A DNA stretch of 39,541 nucleotides from Bifidobacterium mongoliense DSM 21395 (lineage in GTDB: Bacteria > Actinomycetota > Actinomycetes > Actinomycetales > Bifidobacteriaceae). This document shows positions 7,423-16,354 of the stretch, piece by piece. The stretch is taken from assembly GCF_000741285.1 (NCBI RefSeq), contig NZ_JGZE01000030.1, positions 1-39,541 on the forward strand, written 5' to 3'. How positions within the stretch are numbered: position 1 is the first letter of the stretch; the number at the start of each line of letters is the position of its first letter. The position numbers and the translations under genes were made by a program. The notes under the pieces are model-generated. The model was not told where the DNA came from, did not search any database, and was given only the letters and a program-made list of their open reading frames with translations.

Positions 7423-9515
7423 CTACGCGGCGGCGTTGCCGTACACCTGATCCTGCAGGTCCTTGCGGGCGGTCTCCAGCTTCGTGATCTCGCCGAGCAG
7501 ATCGATCTTCTCCGCACCATCCGGCAGCTGCGCCATACGTCGGCGTGCGGCGCCGATGCGACGCATGAACCCGATGTCGTGCAGCCGCACCAGCAGCTGT
7601 GCGGCATACTGGCTTTCGGGGGCGCTGGGACGGTGCAGCCCCGGTGCGCCCGTACCGTCGCCGGCCGCCGTGGCGCCGCCATGGTCCTGGCCGCCGTTAT
7701 CCGAGGACGGCAACGGCAGCGGCATGACGGCGAGCTCGTTGATGACCTGTTCGAGCATGGGCCGCCTGCCTTGGACAGGGCGTGCAACCACAGCCCTTGG
7801 GGGGTGTTCTCGTCGGGCAGCCCACCCGCGGCCGACACGGCCTGGAACAGTGAGCGGAACACCGGCGTCATGAAATTGTTCAGGGTCAGACGCGTGAACC
7901 ACTCACGGTCGACGGCGAGGGGCATCTGGATGAGCATGGCCATGAACTGCTGTTCGCAGATGAACACCGCGTCGTCGATGCGGTAATACGTCTGCTCGTT
8001 CATGTCGCGACGCTCCAGCGTCTTGCGCCGCGCGGGATTCTCGTACACCCCGCCGTCCCTGTCGCGCTCGCCGTAGCCCTGCCGCTCGCCCTGGGGGAAG
8101 CGGCGACGGGGCGCGTAGGCGTCCTCGTCTCGGATGTGCTGCTGTCGCCGAGCGGTGGAGACCTCGCGGCGCATGAGATCGAGCTCGACGCCGATGCGAC
8201 GCGTGGCCTTGCGCGTGTAGATGTCGAGCAGCGAGCGGTCGCGAATCTGCGCGATCAAGGGCGCGACGGCTTTGACGGCGCCCATCTGCCCGGTGGTGAA
8301 CGCGGTGTCGAAACGGCCGATGGCCGTATCGATGACGAAGTCGTAGAGCGGCTTGGCCCCGGCGATGAGCGAACGGACCGCCTCGTCACCCTGCTGGATG
8401 CGCAGGTCGCACGGATCGAGGTTGCCGTCGGCGACGGCGACGAAGGTCTGCGACAGGAAGGCCGAATCCAACGAGAAGGCGTGCAGCGCGGCCTTTTGTC
8501 CGGCCGCATCGCCATCGAAGGTGAAGACGATGCGCGAACTGAGCGGTTGGCCCTCCACCTTGAGCGGGCCGATGAGCTGGACCGCGCCGAGTGAATCGTC
8601 GGAGATCAGACGACGTACGATCTTGGCGTGTTCGGCGCCGAACGCGGTGCCGCAGGTGGCCACGGCCATGTCGATACCAGCCAGATGGCAGGCCATGACA
8701 TCGGTGTACCCTTCGACGATGACCGCCTGACGCTTGGCGACGATCGCCTTCTTGGCCAGGTCGATGCCGTACAACGCCTGGGTTTTGCGGTACAGCTGGG
8801 TGTCGGGCGTATTGATGTATTTCGCGCCGATCGAATCGTCGTCGTACAGCTTCCTGGCCCCGAATCCCAGGGTACGGCCGGTGGAGTCCCTGATGGGCCA
8901 GGTCGCCCGGCCGCGGAAGTAGTCGTAGATCCCCCGCTGACCCTGCCTGGCCAGCCCCGCGTCGAGCATCTCCTGCTGGGTGAAGCCCTTGCCGGACAAA
9001 TGCCGCACGAGATTATCCCAGCCTTGCGGCGCGTAACCGCATCCAAACCGTTCGCATTCGGCCTGACTGAAGTTGCGTCCACCCAGGAGCTTGCGGGCCG
9101 CGAGCGCCTCCTTGCTCACGATCTGGGCGGTGAAGAAACGCTGCGCCTCCTCGTTCGCCTCGAGCAGCCGCGACCGTTTCGAACCGGTGTGCTCGCTGCG
9201 GGCCGACCCCTCCTCGTAGCGCAGGTCGATATGGTAGCGGTCGGCGAGCAGTTCGACGGCCTCGCGGAAATCGATGTTCTCCTGGTGCTCGACGTATCCG
9301 AATACGTCGCCGCCCAGTCCGCAGCCGAAGCAGTGCCACACGCCCAGCGAGGGGCGCACGGAGAAGCTCGGCGTCTTCTCGTCATGGAACGGGCACAGCC
9401 CCACGTAGGTGCCGGATCCTGAGGGTTTGAGCGTGACCGTCGCCGATACGATGTCGTACAGGTCGGCGCTCGCCCGCACCTTTTCCACGTCTTCCTTGAG
9501 AATCATCCCAGCCAT
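7423..9515 (-). CDS. dnaG: DNA primase DnaG, frameshifted near 7755-7765 as written
   Basis: Makes RNA primers for replication. The N-terminus has the CHC2 zinc motif Cys41-His44-Cys62-Cys65 (CPFHDEKT...HCFGCG). The catalytic core follows with the TOPRIM segment VIVEGYTDVMA, and the C-terminal helical domain that contacts the DnaB helicase comes last. The frame breaks after ALSKAGGP: the true continuation MLEQVINELAV...LLGEITKLETA is one frame over and ends at TAG 7425-7423. Total length 2093 bases is one short of 698 codons, so a single base is missing in the GGCGGCCC run. Without correction the frame runs to 7101 into the next gene and loses the helicase-binding end. As dnaG is essential, an assembly error is likeliest. 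It follows dgt by 50 bases. Confidence 0.93.
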
Positions 9516-9565
9516 AGCATCTCACCATACCCTCGGGTGGCCCGGGCCCGGCACGGCGTCCCGGC

Positions 9566-10873
9566 TCAGCACAGGATCGAATGCAGGGCCAACGCGGAGT
9601 TGTCGGTCAGGCTGGCGACCTGATCGACCACGACGCGCAGGCGTTCGTCATCGTTGGTGGCCTCGTTCCAATCGTCGAGGAACACCGGTTCCAACGCGTC
9701 GCTGGCATGGGGGCTGTCGGCCATGAGCACGTCGACGAGGTCGGTCACCACTTCGAGCTCGCGTTGATGCATGGGGGCCTGCTCACGCGGGGCCATGACG
9801 AAGTAGACGGCCAGGCCCTTGAGGGCGACGATCTCGTAGGCGGTGGGCTCGGGGATGACGACCGAAGCGCCGTAGCGGGTCAGTGGGCCCGACCCGTACT
9901 TGCGCCTGGTCGCGGTCTCGACCGACCCGGCGAACCGTCCGATCAACGCACTGGTGAGGTTCTTGAGCTGGGCGAGCGAGCGCCGCGACCCGTCGAAATG
10001 GGACGGGAACGGCTGTTCGCGCCTCAACCGCTGCAGGGCGGCGAGCAGCTCGTCGGCGTCCCACCGCTGGCCGTACCACGCCCTCGTGTCCTCGATCACG
10101 CCGTCGACCACATGGCCGTCCTCCAGTGCCATGGGGTTGAACGCATCGGTGGCGATGGCGTCCTCGACGTCGTGGACGCTGTAGGCGATGTCATCCGAGA
10201 GGTCCATCACTTGGCATTCCATGGGCTTGGCGTACCGTGGCGCATCGCGTTTGAGCCAGCGGAACACCTCGATATCGTCCGGGTAGACGCAGAATTTCGC
10301 CGTGCGCTCGCCCTTCGGGTGGTCGGCGGCCTCGGCGAAGGTCCACGGGTATTTCACCGCGGCATCCAATGAGGCCCGCGTGAGGTTGACGCCGGCGGGT
10401 CTCCCGTCGTCGCGCAGCACCTTGGGCTCCAACCGTGTGAGCAGCCGCAGCGTCTGGGCATTGCCTTCGAATCCGCCGATGTCCTTGGCTATCGCGGACA
10501 ACGCCCGCTCGCCGTTGTGGCCGAACGGCGGGTGGCCCAGGTCATGGGCCAGGCAGGCGCAATCGACGACGTCGGGGTCGCAGCCAAGCATCTCTCCGAT
10601 CTGACGGCCGATCTGGGCCACCTCGAGGGTATGGGTCAGTCTGGTTCTCGCGAAGTCGTCGGTGCCCGCCACGAGAATCTGGCTTTTCGCGCCAAGACGG
10701 CGCAACGCGGAGGAATGGATGAGTCGGGCGCGATCCCGTTCGAAGGCGGTGCGGGCGCTCGACTTGGGCGGCTCCTTGACCCAGCGCTCCTCATCGAAAG
10801 CGTCATACCCCTCGCCGCCCAATGTCTCGCCGACACGCAACGGCGTCTCTTCCCCGGCCGTGGTCCCCGTCAT
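9566..10873 (-). CDS. dgt: Deoxyguanosinetriphosphate triphosphohydrolase (dGTPase)
   Basis: An HD-domain enzyme of 435 residues that hydrolyses dGTP (or dNTPs more generally in this family) to the nucleoside and triphosphate, adjusting the precursor pool. The metal-binding HD residues are visible: His81 in RLTHTLEVAQ, His110-Asp111 in CLAHDLGHPPFGHNGE, and a later Asp in MDLSDDIAYSVHD. The frame is open far upstream, but ATG 10873 is chosen because AAGGGA precedes it and the residues before it look non-coding. It is followed closely by dnaG, an arrangement common in actinobacteria, so co-transcription is likely. Alanine racemase lies 125 bases upstream on the same strand. Confidence 0.93.
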   Translation of the reverse strand: MTGTTAGEETPLRVGETLGGEGYDAFDEERWVKEPPKSSARTAFERDRARLIHSSALRRLGAKSQILVAGTDDFARTRLTHTLEVAQIGRQIGEMLGCDPDVVDCACLAHDLGHPPFGHNGERALSAIAKDIGGFEGNAQTLRLLTRLEPKVLRDDGRPAGVNLTRASLDAAVKYPWTFAEAADHPKGERTAKFCVYPDDIEVFRWLKRDAPRYAKPMECQVMDLSDDIAYSVHDVEDAIATDAFNPMALEDGHVVDGVIEDTRAWYGQRWDADELLAALQRLRREQPFPSHFDGSRRSLAQLKNLTSALIGRFAGSVETATRRKYGSGPLTRYGASVVIPEPTAYEIVALKGLAVYFVMAPREQAPMHQRELEVVTDLVDVLMADSPHASDALEPVFLDDWNEATNDDERLRVVVDQVASLTDNSALALHSILC

Positions 10874-10998
10874 CGTCCGTCCCTTCGCCCGCGATGCGCC
10901 GCCATCCGCGACGCCTGTACCGACCCCACTATAGACACGCGCACGCACCGATCCGCTCTGGGATAAGCACTGTGGACGAAGGGACGCGACGGGCCGGA

Positions 10999-12357
10999 TT
11001 ACAGCAGCGTGGCCGGATCGAGCTTCGCCAGATCGGAGGCCGGCAACACCTCGGCGGCATGCCGATACAACCGGGGGATGCGGTTGCGCAGGCAGGTGAA
11101 GATCTCGTAGCTGATCGTCTCGGCGGTCTTCGCCCAATCGTCCGCGGTGGGTTCGCCGTACCGCTCGCCCCGACCCGGTCCGAACAACTCGACCGTATCG
11201 CCTTCCGCGACGCCCATATCGGCGGCGTGGCCGTGCAGGTCCAGGATGAACTGGTCCATGCACACACGCCCCGACACGTGCAGGACGCGCGGCCCCTGCC
11301 GTGTCATGACGCGCACCGGACCGCCCTCCTTGTCGGTGTGGCGGGCACCGACCTCATCGAAGCCCGAGGCGGAACGGTGGATGCCGTCGGCGTAGCCCAA
11401 CGGCACGATGGCCGTGCTCGTGGGTTCGTCGGTGAGATACGTCCGCCCATAGGAGATGCCGTGGCCGGCCTCGACGTCCTTGACGGTGGCCAGCTGCGCC
11501 TGCAACGTCATGGCGGGGGTCAGTGCGAAATCGGCGGGCTCCCCCATGGCCCGGTCGGCCTCGTAGCCGTACAGGGCGATGCCGGGACGGGTGAGTTCGA
11601 AGTGGATCTGCGGGCGGGTCAGGGTCGCCGCGGTATTGGCCAGATGCCTGATCTCGGGCGCGATGCCGGCCCGTTCCATCCGGCGCGTGAAGTCCTGGAA
11701 ATGGTCGATCTGACGGTCGGTGGACGTGACGAACGCCGGAACGTTCGGGGCGTCGGCCACGGCGAGGTGGCTCCATTGCCCCACGATGTGCAGCACGCCC
11801 TCCTTGGCCAGCGGCACGAGTCTCGCCAGGGCCGCATCGAAGGCCTGTTCGGTGAATCCGTTACGGCCGAAACCGGTGTCGACCTTGATGTGGACCCTCG
11901 CCGGGCGGCCCAGCGAGCGCGCCGCTGCCGCCACGGCCTCGATGCCGTCCATGGACCCCAGGGAGATGTCGATGTCGTGCTCGATGAGTTCGTCGAACGG
12001 CGCGCGGGCGCCGTTGTACACCCACGTCAGCACATGGCACCGGTCCGGTCCGATGCCTGCCTTGCGCAGGGCGAGCGCCTCATGCGACTGGGCGGTGCCC
12101 AGCCAGGTCGCCCCCCCGGCCAGGGCGGCGAGCGCGGAGGGAATCAGGCCGTGTCCGTAGGCGTCGGCCTTCACGACGCCCATCACGGCGGTGGAGGACC
12201 GGGGCCCGCCGACCACGTCGACCAGATGACGCATGTTGTCGCGCATCGCGGCCAGGTCGACGATGGCCTGCCCCGGGTACCGCCTGAGGGCGGCTTCGTA
12301 ATTCGCCTCTCCGCGAGGGTCGGTGGTGGTCCATGGTCCGCATGCGTTCGCAGTCAT
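10999..12357 (-). CDS. alr: Alanine racemase
   Basis: A PLP enzyme converting L- to D-alanine for peptidoglycan. Lys63 in VVKADAYGHG is the PLP lysine, and Tyr303 in GISYGRTY the second catalytic base from the C-terminal beta domain. VDTGFGRNG and FELTRPGIALYGY are family hallmarks. At 452 residues it is longer than the common 360-400 because of an extended N-terminus and the C-terminal tail YRHAAEVLPASDLAKLDP. The frame is open to 12606, but ATG 12357 starts the plausible protein; the ribosome-binding site is weak (GGGG close to the start). It precedes dgt and dnaG on the same strand. Confidence 0.93.
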   Translation of the reverse strand: MTANACGPWTTTDPRGEANYEAALRRYPGQAIVDLAAMRDNMRHLVDVVGGPRSSTAVMGVVKADAYGHGLIPSALAALAGGATWLGTAQSHEALALRKAGIGPDRCHVLTWVYNGARAPFDELIEHDIDISLGSMDGIEAVAAAARSLGRPARVHIKVDTGFGRNGFTEQAFDAALARLVPLAKEGVLHIVGQWSHLAVADAPNVPAFVTSTDRQIDHFQDFTRRMERAGIAPEIRHLANTAATLTRPQIHFELTRPGIALYGYEADRAMGEPADFALTPAMTLQAQLATVKDVEAGHGISYGRTYLTDEPTSTAIVPLGYADGIHRSASGFDEVGARHTDKEGGPVRVMTRQGPRVLHVSGRVCMDQFILDLHGHAADMGVAEGDTVELFGPGRGERYGEPTADDWAKTAETISYEIFTCLRNRIPRLYRHAAEVLPASDLAKLDPATLL

Positions 12358-12419
12358 GGCCCCATTGTCGCTCGCGTCGTTGACGAAATCCGATGCGCGG
12401 GGCACCGCCGTCCCGGATC

Positions 12420-13061
12420 TCAGTCCGTGGCCGACGATGCCCGTCGCTGGTAGGCGATGCGCGTCAGATCGCGCTCGCGGTCGAGCAGGGTGATGCAACC
12501 GCAGCGCGTGAAGCCGCACCCCTCGATGACATGGCGCATGCCGGCGTTGTTCGGATGCGTGTCGATGCGTACGTTGCGATACGTAGCCACGGCCCACAGC
12601 AGGCATTCACGGGCGACGCGGCGCTCGAGGCCCGACGAGGCGACCCGGTGCATGGCGACGTACGGCCCGTCGTCGAGCCACGCGCCGTCGATATGCACGT
12701 ATGTCGGATCGACGCCCGGGCACACGGCGAACTGGGCGAGGATGCGTTCGCCGCCCTCGGGACCGCCGCGGTCGACCAGCACACGCGCACGTCCCTGCGC
12801 GATGTCCTCGCGCACCACACGCTCACGGGGGAAGGTGCTCCCCCACTGCGTGGGGTTGCCGTTGGCCGCCATCACCGTCCGGGCACGGGCGTAGTTGCGT
12901 TGCATCGCCGCGAAGTCGCCCATGGTGGCCACACGGATACGACGCCTCCCCGGATCGTGCGCCCCAAGACCGCACGCCCTCAGATCATCGGCCGCGACCC
13001 CATGTACGGCGACGGCTTCCCGCACGATGTCAGATGCCACGGTGCCGGCACCTAACGGCAT
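12420..13061 (-). CDS. GNAT-family N-acetyltransferase
   Basis: Resembles small-molecule or protein acetyltransferases of the GNAT fold. The recognisable stretch begins IRVATMGDFAAMQ, followed by RTVMAANGNPTQW, typical of a subgroup of actinobacterial GNAT proteins. The C-terminus has NVRIDTHPNNAGMRHVIEGCGF, the usual last strand-helix of the fold. An unusual N-terminal extension of about 40 residues precedes it. The frame is open to 13124, immediately after the luxS stop; ATG 13061 is preferred, but neither start has a clear ribosome-binding site, so the true start may be later. The acceptor substrate is unknown. Position between luxS and alr on the same strand suggests a shared transcript. 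Confidence 0.75.
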   Translation of the reverse strand: MPLGAGTVASDIVREAVAVHGVAADDLRACGLGAHDPGRRRIRVATMGDFAAMQRNYARARTVMAANGNPTQWGSTFPRERVVREDIAQGRARVLVDRGGPEGGERILAQFAVCPGVDPTYVHIDGAWLDDGPYVAMHRVASSGLERRVARECLLWAVATYRNVRIDTHPNNAGMRHVIEGCGFTRCGCITLLDRERDLTRIAYQRRASSATD

Positions 13062-13124
13062 GGTGCGGGGTGTGTGACGCGGCGCGATGCGAGTATCCCG
13101 ATGCACATGTTCGCTCACCCGCAT

Positions 13125-13601
13125 TCACACGACCCGCCGCGAGAAGGGATCCGAACTGATTCCCTGTGTGAGGATGTCCTGCGCCCATTGTTTCGCACTG
13201 AACAGGCTGTGGTCGCGGTAGTTGCCGCAGCTCTGCACGGTGGTGGCCGGAACGTCGTCCCACGTCGCCTCGTGAGCGATGAAGGCGAGGGATTCCTTCA
13301 GGGCGAGCGCCACCTGAGCGGTATCGTGCTCACCCCAGGTGAGCAGATGGAAGCCGGTGCGGCACCCGAACGGCGAACAGTCGATGTACCCGGGGATCCT
13401 CGCGCGCAGCAGCACGGCGAGCATGTGCTCGATGGTGTGCAGGCCTGCAGTGGGGATCGCGTTCTCGTTGGGCTGCACAAGACGCAGATCGTAATTCGAG
13501 ATCACGTCGCCGTGGGGACCTCGTTCGGTGTCGATGAATCGCACATACGGTGCCTTGACCTTCGTGTGGTCCAATTGGAAACTCTCGGGTTGCTGCGCCA
13601 T
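13125..13601 (-). CDS. luxS: S-ribosylhomocysteine lyase (AI-2 synthesis)
   Basis: Splits S-ribosylhomocysteine into homocysteine and the precursor of autoinducer-2, as part of the activated methyl cycle. The metal site is complete: His55 and His59 in HTIEH, and Cys125 in TVQSCGNY; Glu58 and Cys80 (SPFGC) are the catalytic pair. At 158 residues the length is typical. ATG 13601 is chosen over the upstream ATG because the strong GAGGAGAAGGAG lies just before it. The upstream region holds an imperfect 16-bp tandem repeat array at 13640-13714 that may affect its expression. Confidence 0.95.
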   Translation of the reverse strand: MAQQPESFQLDHTKVKAPYVRFIDTERGPHGDVISNYDLRLVQPNENAIPTAGLHTIEHMLAVLLRARIPGYIDCSPFGCRTGFHLLTWGEHDTAQVALALKESLAFIAHEATWDDVPATTVQSCGNYRDHSLFSAKQWAQDILTQGISSDPFSRRVV

Positions 13602-13639
13602 GTTCCGCTCCTTCTCCTCGTTATTCCTGGCCGTGTTCA

Positions 13640-13714
13640 CTCAGTGTTGGCTGTTCTCGCTCAGTGTTGCGTTCACTCTGTGTTGCGTACACTCAGTGCC
13701 GTGTTCACTCAGTG
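13640..13714. repeat. Imperfect tandem array upstream of luxS
   Basis: CTCAGTG (once CTCTGTG) begins at 13640, 13660, 13676, 13692 and 13708, giving spacings of 20, 16, 16 and 16 bases with flanking GTTCA/GTTG also repeated. The array lies 39 bases upstream of the luxS start, where a promoter is expected. Confidence 0.75.
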
Positions 13715-13857
13715 CCCTTCTCACATGCTGTCCGCATGGTTACCGTACGGCGTATCGGCTCACGCCGCGCACGCAATGACCGATTGCCGGTCGCGCACAC
13801 CACCGCACCCGGTCACCCTACCGTGCGCCCACCATAACCCCATGCCCCGAACCCGCG

Positions 13858-13913
13858 GCACGACGTTCTGTGCACGACGTTCTGTGCACGGCATTCTAAG
13901 CACGGCATTCTGT
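13858..13913. repeat. 14-bp tandem repeat, four copies, downstream of recQ
   Basis: GCACGACGTTCTGT is repeated at 13858, 13872, 13886 and 13900, the last two with GGCA in place of GACG; a fifth partial copy starts at 13914. The array sits 38 bases beyond the recQ stop, in the gap before the luxS promoter. Confidence 0.85.
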
Positions 13914-13951
13914 GCACGACCGTCGGAACGACCATCGAAACAGCCCGCCCA

Positions 13952-16075
13952 TCAGAATGCCCGCACGGCGTCCATGAAGCGCTGACCGTACCGTTCCAGT
14001 TTGCGCTCCCCCACGCCGTTGACCGCCAGGAACTGCTCATCGTTCACGGGCCGGACCCTGGTCATGTCCCGCAAGGTCCTGTCGGAGAACACGATGTACG
14101 GCGGCTTGCCCAGCTCCTGGGCTATGGCCCGCCGCACCTCGCGCAGCCGTTCGAACAGCGCCTCGTTCTCGTCATCGGGCGCCTCGCCGTCACCGCCTAC
14201 CGAGCCGAAGGCGGCCCCCGTCCCGCGCCCGACGCCACCTGCATTGGCCCCGTCCGCCCGGGAGGCGACGCGCTTCATCTCGTAATGGAAATCCGGCTGA
14301 GCCGTCTGCACGGCCCGGGGTCCGAATCCGACGACGGGTAGCCTGCCTTCGCGGATGGCCAGAAAACCGTCGGTGGCCATCTGGTTGAGCACATCGCGGA
14401 TGGTGGCCTGCGACACCGCCTCGAGCACCCCGTAGCTGGGGCAACGGTCGAGATGACGGGACGTGAGCTCCTGGGCTTTCGACCCACGCAGCACGGCCAC
14501 GACCTTGCCCGAGCCGAAGCCCTGATGCAGGTCGTGCACGCATCGGCTGATGGCCCGCGCGATGTCGGTGACGTCCACGGCGGTGAAGGTGCTCAGACAG
14601 TTCGAGCAATTCCCGCAGCCCGACGCGCCGACCGAAGGCTGCCCGTCCGCCGGTGATGTTGCCGGGGTCGCCGACGCCGTCGCATCCGCGGTGGCCGAAG
14701 TGGTCGAAGTGGTCGAAGTGGCCGCCACGTCCACCGCACCATCTTCCGTGCCCGGCGCACCGCCACGACCACCCTCGCCCGCCATACCTCGGGGATCGGC
14801 GAAATACCGGGTCATATAGGCATGCAGGCATGTGGTGGTACGGCAATAGCCGATCATGGCGTTGAGCAACCCGCGCTTGCGCATCCTCACGATCTCCTGC
14901 TGCTCCTGCGTGAGCCGCTCGTTCTCCCCGCCCATGTCCAGCAGCCGCCGTCGGGTGACGATGTCGCTGTCGTTCCACAGCAGGGTGCACCGCGACGGCT
15001 CGCCGTCACGGCCGGCCCTGCCCGCCTCCTGGTAGTAGGCCTCGATGCTCTCGGGCATGTTGTGGTGGATGACGTATCGTACGTTCGACTTGTCAATGCC
15101 CATGCCGAAGGCGTTCGTCGCGACGATGACCTGCACCGTGTCGGTGACGAACCCGCGCTGGGCGGCGGTGCGGTCCTCGGCCTTCATGCCGCCGTGGTAC
15201 GCCGATGCCACGATGCCGTGGCGCTGCAGCACGTCGGCCAGCGCCTCCGTCTCCTTGCGTGTGGCGCAATAGACGATGCCTGATTCCTCGGCGTGCTCGC
15301 GGGCATAGGCGGTGATCCAGGTGTTCTTGCGCGAGGTGGGCATGTTGATGACGTCGAAGAACAGGTTCGGCCGGTCGAACCCGGTGACGGTGACGGCCGG
15401 GTCGCGCAACCCCAGCAGGGCCACGATGTCCCTGCGGACCCGCTCGGTGGCGGTGGCGGTGAATGCCGAGACGGTCGGGCGGACGGGCAGGGCGTCGATG
15501 AACTCGCCGATGCCCAGATACGAGGAGCGGAAGTCCTGGCCCCATTGGGAGACGCAGTGGGCCTCATCGACGGTCACCATGGAGATCGACACCCGAGAGG
15601 CGAACGAGCGGAACCGCCCCGCACCCAATCGCTCGGGCGCCACGTACAGCAGGCGGATCGCGCCATCGGCCGCCCGTTCCAGCACCGCATCCTGTTCCTG
15701 GGAACTCTGGGTGGTGTTGACGGAGGCGGCTGGTATGCCCGCCTCGCGCAACGCCTCGACCTGATCGCGCATCAGCGAGATCAGCGGGGAGATCACGACC
15801 GTGAGCCCGGGCAGCAGCATGGCCGGAATCTGATAGCACACCGACTTGCCCGCACCGGTGGGCATCACGGCCAACACGTCACGACCCGCGATCACCGCCG
15901 ACACGACATCCGCCTGCCCCACCCGAAACGAGTCGTAGCCGAAGTACCGGTGCAGCGCCGCGAGCGCCGGGCTCGCAGCGGGGGCGACTGGTGCAACCGC
16001 AGCGTCGGCAGCGTCGGCAGCGTCGGCAGCGTCGGCAACGGTATTTGATTGGTGATCGGCGCATGAAAGGGACAT
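13952..16075 (-). CDS. recQ: ATP-dependent DNA helicase RecQ
   Basis: A 3'-5' helicase of recombination and repair. Walker A is MPTGAGKS (71-78), the DEAH box VDEAHCVSQWG is at 169-179, and the helicase C motif AFGMGIDK...QEAGRAGRDGEPS at 322-361. The zinc-binding RecQ-Ct has Cys416 and CGNCSNC (487-493), then a winged helix and a C-terminal HRDC domain (from about 635). Two low-complexity insertions are unusual: an Ala-Asp repeat near the N-terminus (15-26), and about 55 residues (431-485) placed between the first zinc ligand and the other three. Both are encoded partly by 9-bp tandem repeats. The start ATG 16075 has only a weak GGGGAT. It appears monocistronic. Confidence 0.93.
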   Translation of the reverse strand: MSLSCADHQSNTVADAADAADAADAAVAPVAPAASPALAALHRYFGYDSFRVGQADVVSAVIAGRDVLAVMPTGAGKSVCYQIPAMLLPGLTVVISPLISLMRDQVEALREAGIPAASVNTTQSSQEQDAVLERAADGAIRLLYVAPERLGAGRFRSFASRVSISMVTVDEAHCVSQWGQDFRSSYLGIGEFIDALPVRPTVSAFTATATERVRRDIVALLGLRDPAVTVTGFDRPNLFFDVINMPTSRKNTWITAYAREHAEESGIVYCATRKETEALADVLQRHGIVASAYHGGMKAEDRTAAQRGFVTDTVQVIVATNAFGMGIDKSNVRYVIHHNMPESIEAYYQEAGRAGRDGEPSRCTLLWNDSDIVTRRRLLDMGGENERLTQEQQEIVRMRKRGLLNAMIGYCRTTTCLHAYMTRYFADPRGMAGEGGRGGAPGTEDGAVDVAATSTTSTTSATADATASATPATSPADGQPSVGASGCGNCSNCLSTFTAVDVTDIARAISRCVHDLHQGFGSGKVVAVLRGSKAQELTSRHLDRCPSYGVLEAVSQATIRDVLNQMATDGFLAIREGRLPVVGFGPRAVQTAQPDFHYEMKRVASRADGANAGGVGRGTGAAFGSVGGDGEAPDDENEALFERLREVRRAIAQELGKPPYIVFSDRTLRDMTRVRPVNDEQFLAVNGVGERKLERYGQRFMDAVRAF
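14691..14726. repeat. 9-bp in-frame tandem repeat in the recQ zinc-domain insertion
   Basis: GTGGCCGAA, GTGGTCGAA, GTGGTCGAA and GTGGCCGCC follow one another exactly, encoding on the minus strand the repeated ATSTTSTTSAT stretch of the RecQ insertion. Being a multiple of three, expansion would change length without breaking the frame. Confidence 0.85.
15999..16034. repeat. 9-bp in-frame tandem repeat near the recQ N-terminus
   Basis: Four perfect copies of GCAGCGTCG, encoding the DAADAADAADAA run of RecQ on the minus strand. It lies before the helicase core, so length change is probably tolerated. Confidence 0.9.
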
Positions 16076-16112
16076 ATCCCCGAGTCTATTACGCTGCGGC
16101 TACGCCGACGGC

Positions 16113-16283
16113 CTAGGCGCAGACGCCATCAGCCATCGTTATCGTCTTCACCAACCGATAATCCTGACGATCATACAAACGAACCAAAGTACCCGAATAC
16201 GGCAAGACACGCCGGCTCACCGGCCCGCCAACACAGACCTTTGCCCTTTGTGTAGTCTTTTTCGCGCCAACAGACTTCTTCGT
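16113..16283 (-). other. Unidentified 56-codon open frame ending in TAG, possible gene remnant
   Basis: On the minus strand a frame with coding-like composition reads VSRRVLPYSGTLVRLYDR followed by QDYRLVKTITMADGVCA and a stop at 16115-16113. Upstream it passes through the outer arm of the inverted-repeat module (reading AKKTTQR) and ends at a TGA at 16286-16284 with no obvious start codon. It may be the 3' end of a gene disrupted by the neighbouring repeat unit, or a chance frame. No family is recognised. Confidence 0.35.
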
Positions 16284-16354
16284 TCATCGCAGTGGCGATA
16301 TTCCAAGGATATGAATCACTCGGAACGCGCAGCTGCCACAAAAAGACTACACAA
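16248..16354. repeat. 107-bp inverted-repeat module A
   Basis: Begins TTGTGTAGTCTTTTTCGCG (16248-16266) and ends AAAAAGACTACACAA (16340-16354), a perfect 15-bp inverted repeat around a 77-base interior. Module B at 17293-17399 has the same ends and exactly the same length. The interiors are not alike. The inner arm supplies the stop codon of the gene at 16347-17255. Confidence 0.85.

Noticed and set aside
10980..12453. Long plus-strand open frames opposite alr, dgt, recQ and GH42
   Set aside because: They mirror genuine genes on the other strand, a common effect of high GC content; they carry no domains and no ribosome-binding sites.
13122..13124. GNAT start directly after the luxS stop
   Set aside because: Possible in principle, but there is no ribosome-binding site and the added residues look non-conserved; ATG 13061 is preferred with low certainty.
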